Positions 1 to 8,569 of a stretch of DNA of 64,000 bases are shown piece by piece. Source of the stretch: Saprospiraceae bacterium. Its GTDB lineage: Bacteria; Bacteroidota; Bacteroidia; Chitinophagales; Saprospiraceae. The notes below the pieces were generated by a model. The model worked only from the letters and a program-made list of their open reading frames with translations. It did not search any database and had not been told where the DNA came from. The position numbers and the translations under genes were made by a program. The stretch's first letter is position 1; the number at the start of each line of letters is the position of its first letter. The DNA lies in contig JAHDGF010000006.1 in the NCBI GenBank assembly GCA_020627785.1, forward strand, positions 1 to 64,000, read 5' to 3'.

Positions 1-1043
1 TAGACAGCATACTGGTAACCGCAGATTTTACAGAACCAGGCATTACCGTTGAAGCGATGTCAGAAATAGCCTGCGAAGAGTCCAGTACAATCCTTAATCT
101 GATGACCCAAGGCAATTATTCACTAGAATGGACAAGCGCCAATGGATCAATAATTAATGGCGCCGACAGTCCAAATCCTGAAGTGGAAGAAGAAGGTTGG
201 TATATCGTTACAGCAACAGGAGCTAATGGTTGTACAAGTACTGATTCAACTTTTGTTGAGATGATTCCGGCCATTGAGCAAGTCATCGTTGAAGCTGAGA
301 AGCTCTGTCAAGCTTCCGCTGATGCTGACGTAGAAGTAATCGAGGTGATCGGAGGAACAGGTCCTTATACCTTTGAACTTGATGGTGCATCCAATCAAAC
401 TGGTAATTTCTCAGGATTGGATGTTGGTGAATTTGAGCTACTCATTACTGATTTTAATAATTGCCAATGGACTGAAATGGTCACCATAGATCAATATGAT
501 GAGATTCTGTTTTCAGCAGTACAAAATGAATTTCAGTTAACCTCTGCTCAAGACATTCCGATTGAATTCATAACCAATCTTCCTGAATTTGATACTTTAA
601 TCTGGTCTCCTATACCTTCCATCGATTGTCTAAATTGCTTGGAGTCTACTTTAACTGTCAGTACTTCAGAAATGTACACGGTATCAATTTTTGATTGGAA
701 TGGTTGTAGTCAAGAGCTGACAATAAATATTGAATTAGAGGATGAAATGGTTCCTGAAAAAATTTACATACCCAATGTTTTCACTCCTAATGGAGATGCA
801 GCAAACAATGTTCTTTTCATATTCAACAATGAAGTAGTTTCCCTTGAAAGATTCGTCATTTATGATAGGTGGGGCAATCAAGTCTATTCTCAAGAAGAAT
901 TTGATCCAGGCGGCAGTTCTGAAAGCTGGGATGGTCGATTCAATGACCAAAATGTTATAACTGGCGTATATGCTTATCTTCTAAAATACAAAGATCAAAA
1001 TGGCCAGAATCAAATAAAAACAGGATCAATTACTGTGTTATAG
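1..1043 (+). CDS. T9SS type B cargo protein, C-terminal part (5' end outside window)
   Basis: The frame is open from base 3 with no stop, so the ATG at 57 is almost certainly internal and the true start lies upstream of the window. The visible ~347 residues contain repeated Ig/PKD-like beta-sandwich segments with paired cysteines, as in adhesin-like Bacteroidota surface proteins. The last ~90 residues are a gliding-motility-associated C-terminal domain (CHU_C / T9SS type B): IPNVFTPNGDAANN, then YDRWGNQVY, then SWDGRFNDQNVITGVYAY, ending near the C-terminus. Such domains direct export across the outer membrane by the Type IX system. The biochemical role of the upstream part cannot be told from this fragment. 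A strong terminator follows. Confidence 0.9.
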   Translation, partial: DSILVTADFTEPGITVEAMSEIACEESSTILNLMTQGNYSLEWTSANGSIINGADSPNPEVEEEGWYIVTATGANGCTSTDSTFVEMIPAIEQVIVEAEKLCQASADADVEVIEVIGGTGPYTFELDGASNQTGNFSGLDVGEFELLITDFNNCQWTEMVTIDQYDEILFSAVQNEFQLTSAQDIPIEFITNLPEFDTLIWSPIPSIDCLNCLESTLTVSTSEMYTVSIFDWNGCSQELTINIELEDEMVPEKIYIPNVFTPNGDAANNVLFIFNNEVVSLERFVIYDRWGNQVYSQEEFDPGGSSESWDGRFNDQNVITGVYAYLLKYKDQNGQNQIKTGSITVL

Positions 1044-1091
1044 TCTTTAAAACCATTTGAGTTTCATTTAGGCCAAATCTTCAAACATAAC

Positions 1092-1125
1092 ATAAAAAGA
1101 AAGGTGATTCTACCTTTCTTTTTAT
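1092..1125 (+). terminator. Intrinsic terminator of the T9SS cargo gene
   Basis: A perfect 14-bp inverted repeat (arms 1092-1105 and 1112-1125, 6-base loop GATTCT), with a T-rich descending arm that serves as the U-tract. It closes the cargo gene and separates it from the efflux operon. Confidence 0.85.
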
Positions 1126-1166
1126 TGTTCAAAGAATTCCGAACACTCCCTGTTCGATATCGAACA
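1126..1166. promoter_or_regulatory. Tandem TGTTC/GAACA half-sites, candidate enhancer for the operon's NtrC-type regulator
   Basis: Alternating half-sites lie at 1126-1130 (TGTTC), 1141-1145 (GAACA), 1151-1155 (TGTTC) and 1162-1166 (GAACA). The last pair forms a perfect 16-bp palindrome, TGTTCGATATCGAACA (1151-1166). It lies ~52 bp upstream of the sigma-54-like promoter, a usual place for an enhancer-binding protein. Inference: this is the upstream activating sequence of the response regulator encoded in the same operon. Confidence 0.55.
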
Positions 1167-1217
1167 ATATATATAATTTAAAAATATATAATTCGCTGAA
1201 TTACAAGTATTAAACCT

Positions 1218-1234
1218 TTGGCACGGGCATTGGC
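1218..1234 (+). promoter_or_regulatory. Sigma-54-like (-24/-12) promoter of the efflux operon
   Basis: TTGGCACGGGCATTGGC matches the -24/-12 consensus TTGGCACGnnnnTTGC closely: a perfect -24 box, with TTGG in place of TTGC at -12. The predicted start site near 1246 leaves a short leader before the ATG at 1260. The sigma-54-type regulator in the operon makes the match meaningful. Confidence 0.6.
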
Positions 1235-1259
1235 TTAAGCATACCAAACAACTAAGCCA

Positions 1260-2513
1260 ATGGATCGCGAGATTTCAAGTTCAGAACAATCAAGAAACAA
1301 AATCAAAAGATTTGCACCTGCGATAATCGTTGTAGCCTTTTTTGTCTTGGCCTATTATTTCATGAGTGATAAGTTACGGAAGACAGGAAAGTCCTCAGAA
1401 TTCCACATCGTAAATGTAGAGAGAGGAGATATCAGATCTACCCTGACAGCAAGTGGTCTAGTCATCGCTGCCTCAGAGCGAGTCATCAATGCTCCGGTAT
1501 CCACTGAAATAAAAGAAGTATTCCTATCTACTGGCGCAGAGGTAAAGAAAGGTGACTTAATCTTGCAACTTGACAAAGAATTTACGGCGCTAGAATATGA
1601 AAGCCTCAATGACGAACTATCACTGAGAAGAAACAACATTGACAAATTAAAACTGCAGTATGATAAAGACCTGCGTGACCTCGACTACCAAGATCAGATT
1701 AAAGCATTACAACTCAGCGAACTGAAGGCTCTACTTAGCGATCAAGAAAGACTTCTAAAGATAGGTGGAGCAACCGAAGAAGAGGTAGAGGCAGCAAAAC
1801 TCCAACTCAGCATTGCAGAAATAGAAAAGAAGGTATTAGAAAATGAACTTCAGTTTAAAAGACAAGTGAACGAAACCGACAAACGAAACTTACAGCTCGA
1901 ATATGACATTCAACAAAAAAGTTTAAAACAATTAGGTAGAAAGTTGAATGAAACACAAGTGAAATCGACTGGCGACGGTGTAATCACTTGGATCAATGAA
2001 GACATCGGCAAGACTGTAAACCAGGGTGAACCACTGGTGAGAATTGCCAATCTAACCCGATTTGAAATTGAAGCAACAACTTCAGATAGAAATAGCAAAG
2101 AACTGCAAATTGGACTACCCGTAGAAGTAAGAATCAATAAAGAGAAAATGATGGGAAGGATTACAAGAATACTTCCGGAAATAATAAACAACACCGTGAA
2201 ATTCTATGTCGGCCTAGACCAAGATGACCACAAAATTCTAAGACCTAGTCTGCGTACGGAAGTCTATGTGATTAAAGATCAAAAAGAGAATGTGCTTCGA
2301 GCCAAAAGAGGCATTGCCCTTAAAGGGAATACCAATCAATACATTTACAAGGTAGAAAATAACACTGCCAAAAAAGTAAGAATAACAAAGGGACTTATCA
2401 GCTCTGATTATTTTGAAATTAAAGAAGGTTTAAAGGAAGGAGATAAAATAATAATTTCCGAAACGGAGGATTTTGACCACATGGATCTGTTTGAAATCAA
2501 AGCCAAAAAGTAG
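1260..2513 (+). CDS. Efflux membrane fusion protein (HlyD/MacA-like periplasmic adaptor)
   Basis: 417 residues. A short cytoplasmic N-terminus is followed by one membrane helix (about residues 17-36) that anchors the protein in the inner membrane. A first barrel-sandwich half follows (GLVIAASERVINAPVSTEIKEV, split around residues 66-87), then a long Lys/Glu/Leu-rich coiled-coil hairpin (~110-230). The second lipoyl half (STGDGVITWINEDIGKTVNQGE) and beta-barrel and membrane-proximal domains complete a MacA/HlyD adaptor. It would bridge the FtsX-type permeases to the TolC-like channel encoded downstream. First gene of a seven-gene operon with tiny gaps. Substrate unknown. Confidence 0.9.
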   Translation: MDREISSSEQSRNKIKRFAPAIIVVAFFVLAYYFMSDKLRKTGKSSEFHIVNVERGDIRSTLTASGLVIAASERVINAPVSTEIKEVFLSTGAEVKKGDLILQLDKEFTALEYESLNDELSLRRNNIDKLKLQYDKDLRDLDYQDQIKALQLSELKALLSDQERLLKIGGATEEEVEAAKLQLSIAEIEKKVLENELQFKRQVNETDKRNLQLEYDIQQKSLKQLGRKLNETQVKSTGDGVITWINEDIGKTVNQGEPLVRIANLTRFEIEATTSDRNSKELQIGLPVEVRINKEKMMGRITRILPEIINNTVKFYVGLDQDDHKILRPSLRTEVYVIKDQKENVLRAKRGIALKGNTNQYIYKVENNTAKKVRITKGLISSDYFEIKEGLKEGDKIIISETEDFDHMDLFEIKAKK

Positions 2514-2517
2514 AAGA

Positions 2518-3987
2518 ATGAAATTGAGAATAAATATAATGAAACAATTTTGTGGTCTGCTTTTTCTTGTGACTACTTCTTTCACTCTACCTGCACAATC
2601 GACTGTAGAGCTGGAACAGATTCTAAACTCGGTCATGGACAAAAGTTTTGCCATAAAGACCGCTAAAAACCAAAAAGACATTGCAGAGGAAGGATTCAAG
2701 TTTTATAAATCGCTTTTAAAGCCAACCATAGGACTTCAAGCTAGCCTACCGGGTTATTCCAAAACCTCTACCCCTGTTATCCAACCGGACGGTACCATTA
2801 GCTTCACCTCCATTCAACAATCCAATAGTAATCTTTCATTATTCGGAACGCAGGTGATTGCAGCAACAGGTGGGACCGTATTCTTGAACAGTGACATACA
2901 ACGGTTCGACGATTTCTCGATGAATTCGGATCAATTCAATGGGAGTCCAATCAGACTTGGCATCAACCAACCATTGTTTGGATTTAATCCTTGGAAATAT
3001 CGCCCACAGATCGAAAATCTATTGATCGAAGAGTCTGGACTTCAGTACAACATAAGTGTTGAGGAAGCCCTAGGAACCGCTACAGAACTTTACTTCAACA
3101 TCCTTATCGCAAAGCAGAACCTAGAAATTGCAAAGACCAACCAACTGGTCAATGAAAAACTCTTGACCATCACAGAAGAACGATTGGCCTTAGGGAAAGT
3201 AAGTAAGGATGAAAAATTACAATTAGAAATAGAATTAAACAATGCTAAGCTGGATGTATCTCAAGCAGGTCTTCAAGTGCAACAGGCCATTGCCAGTCTC
3301 TATACCTACACAAGTGAATCAACACCCTCTGAAGCCGCAAATTTTATGACACCCATAATCGGCGAGCAGACCATCATTGATCAAAACGCATTGCTTGAAC
3401 AATACAAATTCAATAGACCAGAAATCCTCGCCTTCCAGAGAGCTAAAAGGCAAGCAGAAATGGATCTAGCTCAGGTTAAAACCGAATTTGGATTGCAAGC
3501 AAATCTGCAAGCTTCCATCGGCCTGGCCAGAGGCGCTGAGAATCTAAAAGACATTTATACCGACCCATTCACAGAGCAGCAATTTAACATTGGCGTTCAA
3601 GTACCCATCTTAGATTGGGGTAAAAGAAAATCAGCGATGAAACAAGTAGAGCTGAGAGAGAAAGACCTCGACGATGAATATGAACAACAGTGTCTAATCA
3701 TTGAAAATGAAATCAAGCAAAGGATTTACCAATTTGAAAGATTGCAATCTGACATTCAATTATTAAAAGAAATAATGGAAAAAGCAGAGGAACGATTTAC
3801 GATTTCTAACGAACGATACATTTTAGGAAATATAGAAATAACTAATCTTACGCTTGCGCAGAGAGAAAAAGATCAAGCAAAAAGAAACTACATCAATGCC
3901 TTGCAAAATTATTGGGTAACCTATTATGAACTAAGAGCCTTAAGTGGCTATGACATATTAACGAATAAAAAAATCATTTATCAATAA
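2518..3987 (+). CDS. TolC-family outer-membrane efflux protein
   Basis: 489 residues from the ATG at 2518; an ATG at 2539 begins a more compact signal peptide (MKQFCGLLFLVTTSFTLPAQS) and is an equally good start. The frame can be read further upstream, but that part overlaps the adaptor gene. The mature protein has the two repeated helical segments of TolC/OEP proteins, with long coiled helices such as those around residues 190-270 and 380-470, rich in Asn, Gln, Glu and Leu. It should form the outer-membrane channel for the MacB-like pump. Sits 4 bp after the adaptor and 18 bp before the ATPase. Confidence 0.9.
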   Translation: MKLRINIMKQFCGLLFLVTTSFTLPAQSTVELEQILNSVMDKSFAIKTAKNQKDIAEEGFKFYKSLLKPTIGLQASLPGYSKTSTPVIQPDGTISFTSIQQSNSNLSLFGTQVIAATGGTVFLNSDIQRFDDFSMNSDQFNGSPIRLGINQPLFGFNPWKYRPQIENLLIEESGLQYNISVEEALGTATELYFNILIAKQNLEIAKTNQLVNEKLLTITEERLALGKVSKDEKLQLEIELNNAKLDVSQAGLQVQQAIASLYTYTSESTPSEAANFMTPIIGEQTIIDQNALLEQYKFNRPEILAFQRAKRQAEMDLAQVKTEFGLQANLQASIGLARGAENLKDIYTDPFTEQQFNIGVQVPILDWGKRKSAMKQVELREKDLDDEYEQQCLIIENEIKQRIYQFERLQSDIQLLKEIMEKAEERFTISNERYILGNIEITNLTLAQREKDQAKRNYINALQNYWVTYYELRALSGYDILTNKKIIYQ

Positions 3988-4005
3988 AATAATCCAGCAA
4001 TTATC

Positions 4006-4671
4006 ATGATAAAACTAAACAACATCAAAAAAGTCTATCGAACAAAAACGATTGAAACTACCGCCCTCAATAATATCGATCTACACGTACCCAAGGGAGA
4101 ATTCTTGAGTATCATGGGACCCTCAGGATGTGGGAAGAGTACCCTATTAAACATCATTGGACTATTAGATGAACCAAGTGGAGGTAACATCATCGTTGAT
4201 GGAAAAGAAGTAAAAAACTTCAATAGTAAAGCCCTCGCTAAGTTTAGAAATCAAAAGCTAGGTTTCATCTTTCAGAGTTTTCACCTCATCCCAGATCTAA
4301 ATGTAATCGATAATGTAGAGCTACCGCTATTGTACAGAAAAATTTCAGCCAAAGAAAGAAGAAATCTTGCAGCAAATGCACTAGAATCTGTCGGCCTAGC
4401 CAATCGTAAATCCCACTTCCCCAATCAACTTTCAGGCGGTCAAAAACAAAGAGTAGCCATCGCCCGAGCCATTGTCGGCCAACCAGAGATCATCCTCGCA
4501 GATGAACCGACAGGAAATTTAGACAGCGTAATGGGCGATGAGGTCATGGCCATTCTATCTAAGCTTAATAAAGAAAATAATACAACGATTATCATGGTTA
4601 CCCATGACGAAAGAATGGCAAAGAAGACCCACCGATTGATTCGCTTATATGACGGAAGTCAAGTAGCCTAA
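4006..4671 (+). CDS. ABC transporter ATP-binding protein (MacB/LolD type)
   Basis: 221 residues, the standard length for a free-standing MacB/LolD-family ATPase. Visible motifs: Walker A GPSGCGKST (~residues 38-46), Q-loop FIFQSFHLIPDLNV, signature LSGGQKQR, Walker B IILADEPTG, and switch histidine in VTHDERMA. It powers the two FtsX permeases encoded immediately downstream. Cytoplasmic face of the inner membrane. Family-level function is certain; export of a small molecule, lipid or lipoprotein cannot be told apart from sequence. Confidence 0.95.
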   Translation: MIKLNNIKKVYRTKTIETTALNNIDLHVPKGEFLSIMGPSGCGKSTLLNIIGLLDEPSGGNIIVDGKEVKNFNSKALAKFRNQKLGFIFQSFHLIPDLNVIDNVELPLLYRKISAKERRNLAANALESVGLANRKSHFPNQLSGGQKQRVAIARAIVGQPEIILADEPTGNLDSVMGDEVMAILSKLNKENNTTIIMVTHDERMAKKTHRLIRLYDGSQVA

Positions 4672-4687
4672 ACTTAAAATAAAAGAC

Positions 4688-6028
4688 ATGATATCCAATT
4701 ATTTAAAATTAGCTTGGCGGATTCTTTCAAGACGAAAATTTTTCACCTTCATCAGTCTCTTTGGGATAAGTTTCACTTTAGGTATCTTAATGACTACTCT
4801 ATCCTTCCTACAATCTGAACTAGGAACCAATGCCCCCCTATCCAAAAAGAATGATTTCATTTACATGGATTTTATCGCTTTGGAAAAATCCTTTTATGAC
4901 ACCTTAACAATTGTTGATACCGTCATGAAAGATGGAATCGCTGTTTATGACACAACATACAAATACGATGAGGTCGGTACAGCCACAAATCAAAGTGAAT
5001 TTAATCACAATATTATACAGGAGTACTTGACTGATTTATCAGCCGCAGAAGAAATGACCATGTTTTCATCCAGCAATGAGTACAATGTCTTCGTCAACGG
5101 CGTAAAATTATCCATTGACATCTTATTATCAGACGCCAATTATTTGAAAATCTTCGATCATCCAATACTCGAAGGAAGGGTTTTCGACGAACAAGAAGTT
5201 GAGAATGGAGAGCAGGTCATCGTAATCGCCAATAAGCTAGCTGCAGAATATTTTGGCAGAGATAAAGAGGTTGTAGGCGAAGAAATGTTTATCGATGGAA
5301 AAACCTATAAGGTTATTGGCGTCTTCGAACACAAGGGTAAAATTGTTCCTTTTGTTTCTCCAGATGCAGTATCTCCATACACCACCCGAGATTTTTCTAC
5401 CGTTGACAATTTCTATTTTGATTCTTTTGAAACCATGTATGTAAAAAAGAAAGGTGTTGATGCTTCCATTTTAAAAGAAGAAATTAAAGCTAGAGCAGCA
5501 AATATTCCTTTAGATCATCCTGATAATAAATACGATTACACAGAGGTCGTACTCAAGCCCAAAACATACAATGAAATGTATGCGCAAGCCATTTATTATG
5601 AAAGCGAACCCGAAAAAAGTTACGGAATAATGAAGTGGGTCCTGATCGGCTTAATGACATTCTTTACTGTTCTGCCAACCCTAAACTTGATCAACCTTAA
5701 TGTGAGTAGAATCCTAGATCGATCTTCAGAAATAGGCGTAAGAAAAGCCTTCGGAGCGCATGATGGAAATATCATCATGCAATTCATCATAGAAAATATT
5801 GTACAAACCATTCTAGGAGGTTTGATTGGATTCTTGATTGCTTTCGGTCTCATAAAAATTATAAATTCAGGGGGATACCTAGGTAGTTCAGTTCTCACCT
5901 TCAATGCAAAATTCTTTGTGTATAGCATTATTGTAACCCTCGTTTTTGGAATTTTATCCGGATTCCTTCCCGCATACAAAATGTCTAGATTACAAATTGT
6001 CAAAGCCCTAAAAGAAAATAAATTATGA
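4688..6028 (+). CDS. FtsX-like ABC permease (MacB family), first subunit
   Basis: 446 residues. One helix near the N-terminus (~20-45) is followed by a large periplasmic MacB_PCD-type domain (~46-310), then three C-terminal helices (~315-335, 360-390, 405-432) with the FtsX signature EIGVRKAFGAHDGNIIMQFIIEN. This is the MacB/FtsX mechanotransmission fold. The stop overlaps the start of the second permease (ATGA), so the two are probably translationally coupled and form a heterodimer. Confidence 0.93.
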   Translation: MISNYLKLAWRILSRRKFFTFISLFGISFTLGILMTTLSFLQSELGTNAPLSKKNDFIYMDFIALEKSFYDTLTIVDTVMKDGIAVYDTTYKYDEVGTATNQSEFNHNIIQEYLTDLSAAEEMTMFSSSNEYNVFVNGVKLSIDILLSDANYLKIFDHPILEGRVFDEQEVENGEQVIVIANKLAAEYFGRDKEVVGEEMFIDGKTYKVIGVFEHKGKIVPFVSPDAVSPYTTRDFSTVDNFYFDSFETMYVKKKGVDASILKEEIKARAANIPLDHPDNKYDYTEVVLKPKTYNEMYAQAIYYESEPEKSYGIMKWVLIGLMTFFTVLPTLNLINLNVSRILDRSSEIGVRKAFGAHDGNIIMQFIIENIVQTILGGLIGFLIAFGLIKIINSGGYLGSSVLTFNAKFFVYSIIVTLVFGILSGFLPAYKMSRLQIVKALKENKL

Positions 6029-7191
6029 TTGGCCACATTTTAAAACTAATATGGAATAAGAAAGGCAGTAATGCGCTAATGATCTTAGAAATTTTCTTAT
6101 CATTCTTAGTGCTTTTTAGTGTCCTCGCCTATGTCCTATTTAATCTTGAAAGATTAAATGCTCCTCTAGGATTTGAGACAGAAGACCGATGGATTGTTTC
6201 TCTCGATAATCTGCATACACTCGATAGTATTGATAGAATAACTACCTTAAAAAATTTAGAATCAGAATTATTAAGTTTAGATGAAATTGAATCTATAAGC
6301 TTTACTAACAATATTACTCCTTTCAATGGAAGTACTTGGTCTACGGGCAACGATGAAAATGGTTTTGATTTTCACTGTCTAATTGTTCCGGTTGATTATA
6401 ATCTTGCCAAAACAATAGATCTAAAGCTTACCGAAGGTCGATGGTATAATGAAGAAGATAAAAATGCAACCATTGAACCAATGGTTATGAACAAGGCGTT
6501 CAAGGATAAATATTATCCAGAAAAGTCTATGATCGATAGCATTTTAATTATGTCAGAAGAGGATCATAAATTTATAGGTGTGGTAGAAGCCTATCGTTAC
6601 AAAGGAGAATTTGAAGAAAATTATCCGACCTTATTTATAAATGAAAAATTTGGTGAAAATTATGATTCGGTTATCCTAAAAATGAAACCGGGAACGACTA
6701 CTGCCTTTGAAGAAAAATTATCAAAAGTTGTCAATGGCACAACCAAAAGAACTGGCAACGTAATCGCTAACTTAGACAAGGAAAGAAAAGAAGATAGTCA
6801 AGAAAGTTGGATGATGTTTATTGCACTATTATCAGTTTGTGGATTTCTATGCATCAATGTAGCCTTAGGCTTATTCGGTGTATTGTGGTACAATATTAAC
6901 AAACGTAAATCAGAAATTGGATTGAGACAGGCCTTAGGTGCTCATGGAGTTGACATCACTAAGCAATTTATACTTGAGATTATGATTTTAACCATGTTTG
7001 GTCTAATCATAGGGATATTTTTTGCGGTTCAAGTTCCGTTGCTAGACCTCACAGAATTCGAAGATTCAATGTTTTACAAAGCAATTGGATATGCCTCCCT
7101 GATTATTCTTACTTTGGTCTTTATTTGTGCTTTGTTCCCAAGTATTCAGGCAGCTAAAATTACTCCGGCTAACTCTTTACATGAGGACTAA
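6025..7191 (+). CDS. FtsX-like ABC permease (MacB family), second subunit
   Basis: 388 residues, with the same layout as the preceding gene: N-terminal helix (~18-40), periplasmic MacB_PCD domain, and C-terminal helices carrying EIGLRQALGAHGVDITKQFILE. It starts inside the previous stop codon and would pair with that permease and the ATPase. The periplasmic domain is shorter and diverged, consistent with a heterodimeric pump. Confidence 0.93.
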   Translation: MIGHILKLIWNKKGSNALMILEIFLSFLVLFSVLAYVLFNLERLNAPLGFETEDRWIVSLDNLHTLDSIDRITTLKNLESELLSLDEIESISFTNNITPFNGSTWSTGNDENGFDFHCLIVPVDYNLAKTIDLKLTEGRWYNEEDKNATIEPMVMNKAFKDKYYPEKSMIDSILIMSEEDHKFIGVVEAYRYKGEFEENYPTLFINEKFGENYDSVILKMKPGTTTAFEEKLSKVVNGTTKRTGNVIANLDKERKEDSQESWMMFIALLSVCGFLCINVALGLFGVLWYNINKRKSEIGLRQALGAHGVDITKQFILEIMILTMFGLIIGIFFAVQVPLLDLTEFEDSMFYKAIGYASLIILTLVFICALFPSIQAAKITPANSLHED

Positions 7192-7192
7192 T

Positions 7193-8569
7193 ATGAATAA
7201 GCAGAAAAACTTTCAAATGAGAATACTGATTATTGATGATGACCCCACAGTCTGCGCCAGCCTCAAATTGCTTTTGAGCCGAAAAGGCTATGAGGTATTC
7301 TCCATCAATCATCCCAGTATTGCACTTTCAACCATCGAAGAAAAACAACCGGAACTTATCCTTTTGGATATGAATTTCACAATTGATACTTCCGGCAAAC
7401 AAGGAATGAAACTTCTAAAATTGATCCGAGATCAACATTCAGAAATTTCTGTAATACTGATGACTGGATGGGCGACTGTTCAGATCGCAGTTGAAGGAAT
7501 GAAGCTAGGCGCAAAAGACTTTATAGCCAAACCTTGGGAAAACAAAGATTTAATTACTTCTATTCAAAGCATAGAAAAATTACACCATGCAAAAGAAAAT
7601 ACCCTTACCTCAGAAATAAATTCAACCCAGCAAGCCATCATCGGAGAAAGTCAAGAAATCAAAGAAATCTTATCGATGATTGATAAGGTTGCCAGCACTA
7701 ATGCTAGTGTTTTGATTACTGGAGAAAGTGGAACTGGAAAAGAATTAGTGGCAGAGGCGATTCATCAAGGAAGCCTAAGACACAATCAACCATTTGTAAA
7801 AGTAAACCTAGGAGGAATACCTACTGAATTATTTGAAAGTGAAATGTTTGGCCACAAAAAAGGTGCCTTTACAGGTGCAGAGACAGACAGAGAAGGAAGA
7901 TTTGCGAAAGCGAATACTGGCACCATATTTCTTGATGAGATCGGAGAACTAAATTTATCTTGCCAAGTAAAGTTATTAAGAGTCTTACAAGAGAAGACTT
8001 ATGAAATGTTAGGCTCTAGTCAGGTCATGAAAACGGATGTCCGAGCGATCAGCGCAACAAACAAAAATCTTGGCCAACTTGCGGTTAATGGAAATTTTAG
8101 AGAAGATCTTTATTATAGAATCAATCTTCTACACATCCATCTTCCACCCTTAGGCGAACGGCGTTCAGACATACCACTTTTAGTAAAATCTTTCTTATCT
8201 AAAATTTCAAATCTATATCAATCAGATCGACCATTCCTTGATGATGAAACCATGAACTGGCTTTCCAACCAAGAATACAAAGGAAACATCCGTCAACTTA
8301 AAAACATCATTGAACGCACTTTCTTGCTAAATCTAAATAAAAAAACTTTAGATAAAAAAGATTTTTTTCCAGCCTTCGAAAATACACAAATTGGGATAGG
8401 TCAAGGCTCTTCCTTAAATTTGGAAGCAATGGAAATTAAAACAATTAATAAGGCCCTGGCTAAACACGATCATTCGATAAGCGCTTCAGCCAAAGCACTG
8501 GGAATTACTAGAAGTTCATTATATCGAAGGATTGAAAAATATGGCATAAAACATGAGCCTAAAATTTAA
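7193..8569 (+). CDS. Sigma-54-dependent response regulator (NtrC family)
   Basis: 458 residues from the ATG at 7193, 1 bp after the permease stop; earlier in-frame starts would overlap the permease. Receiver domain (~10-125) with the acidic triad at IIDDD and phospho-acceptor Asp59 in ILLDMNF. AAA+ domain (~145-380) with Walker A GESGTGKE, the sigma-54 contact motif GAFTGA, and Walker B TIFLDEIGEL. C-terminal Fis-type helix-turn-helix (ASAKALGITRSSLYRRI). It activates RpoN promoters, probably the operon's own promoter at 1218-1234 through the half-sites at 1126-1166. Its kinase is the overlapping next gene. Confidence 0.95.
   Translation: MNKQKNFQMRILIIDDDPTVCASLKLLLSRKGYEVFSINHPSIALSTIEEKQPELILLDMNFTIDTSGKQGMKLLKLIRDQHSEISVILMTGWATVQIAVEGMKLGAKDFIAKPWENKDLITSIQSIEKLHHAKENTLTSEINSTQQAIIGESQEIKEILSMIDKVASTNASVLITGESGTGKELVAEAIHQGSLRHNQPFVKVNLGGIPTELFESEMFGHKKGAFTGAETDREGRFAKANTGTIFLDEIGELNLSCQVKLLRVLQEKTYEMLGSSQVMKTDVRAISATNKNLGQLAVNGNFREDLYYRINLLHIHLPPLGERRSDIPLLVKSFLSKISNLYQSDRPFLDDETMNWLSNQEYKGNIRQLKNIIERTFLLNLNKKTLDKKDFFPAFENTQIGIGQGSSLNLEAMEIKTINKALAKHDHSISASAKALGITRSSLYRRIEKYGIKHEPKI
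7900..7911 (+). repeat. ATTTGCGNAAGC copy 1 (N = A)
   Basis: Inside the response-regulator gene, on the coding strand, read as part of R-F-A-K-A. Confidence 0.85.
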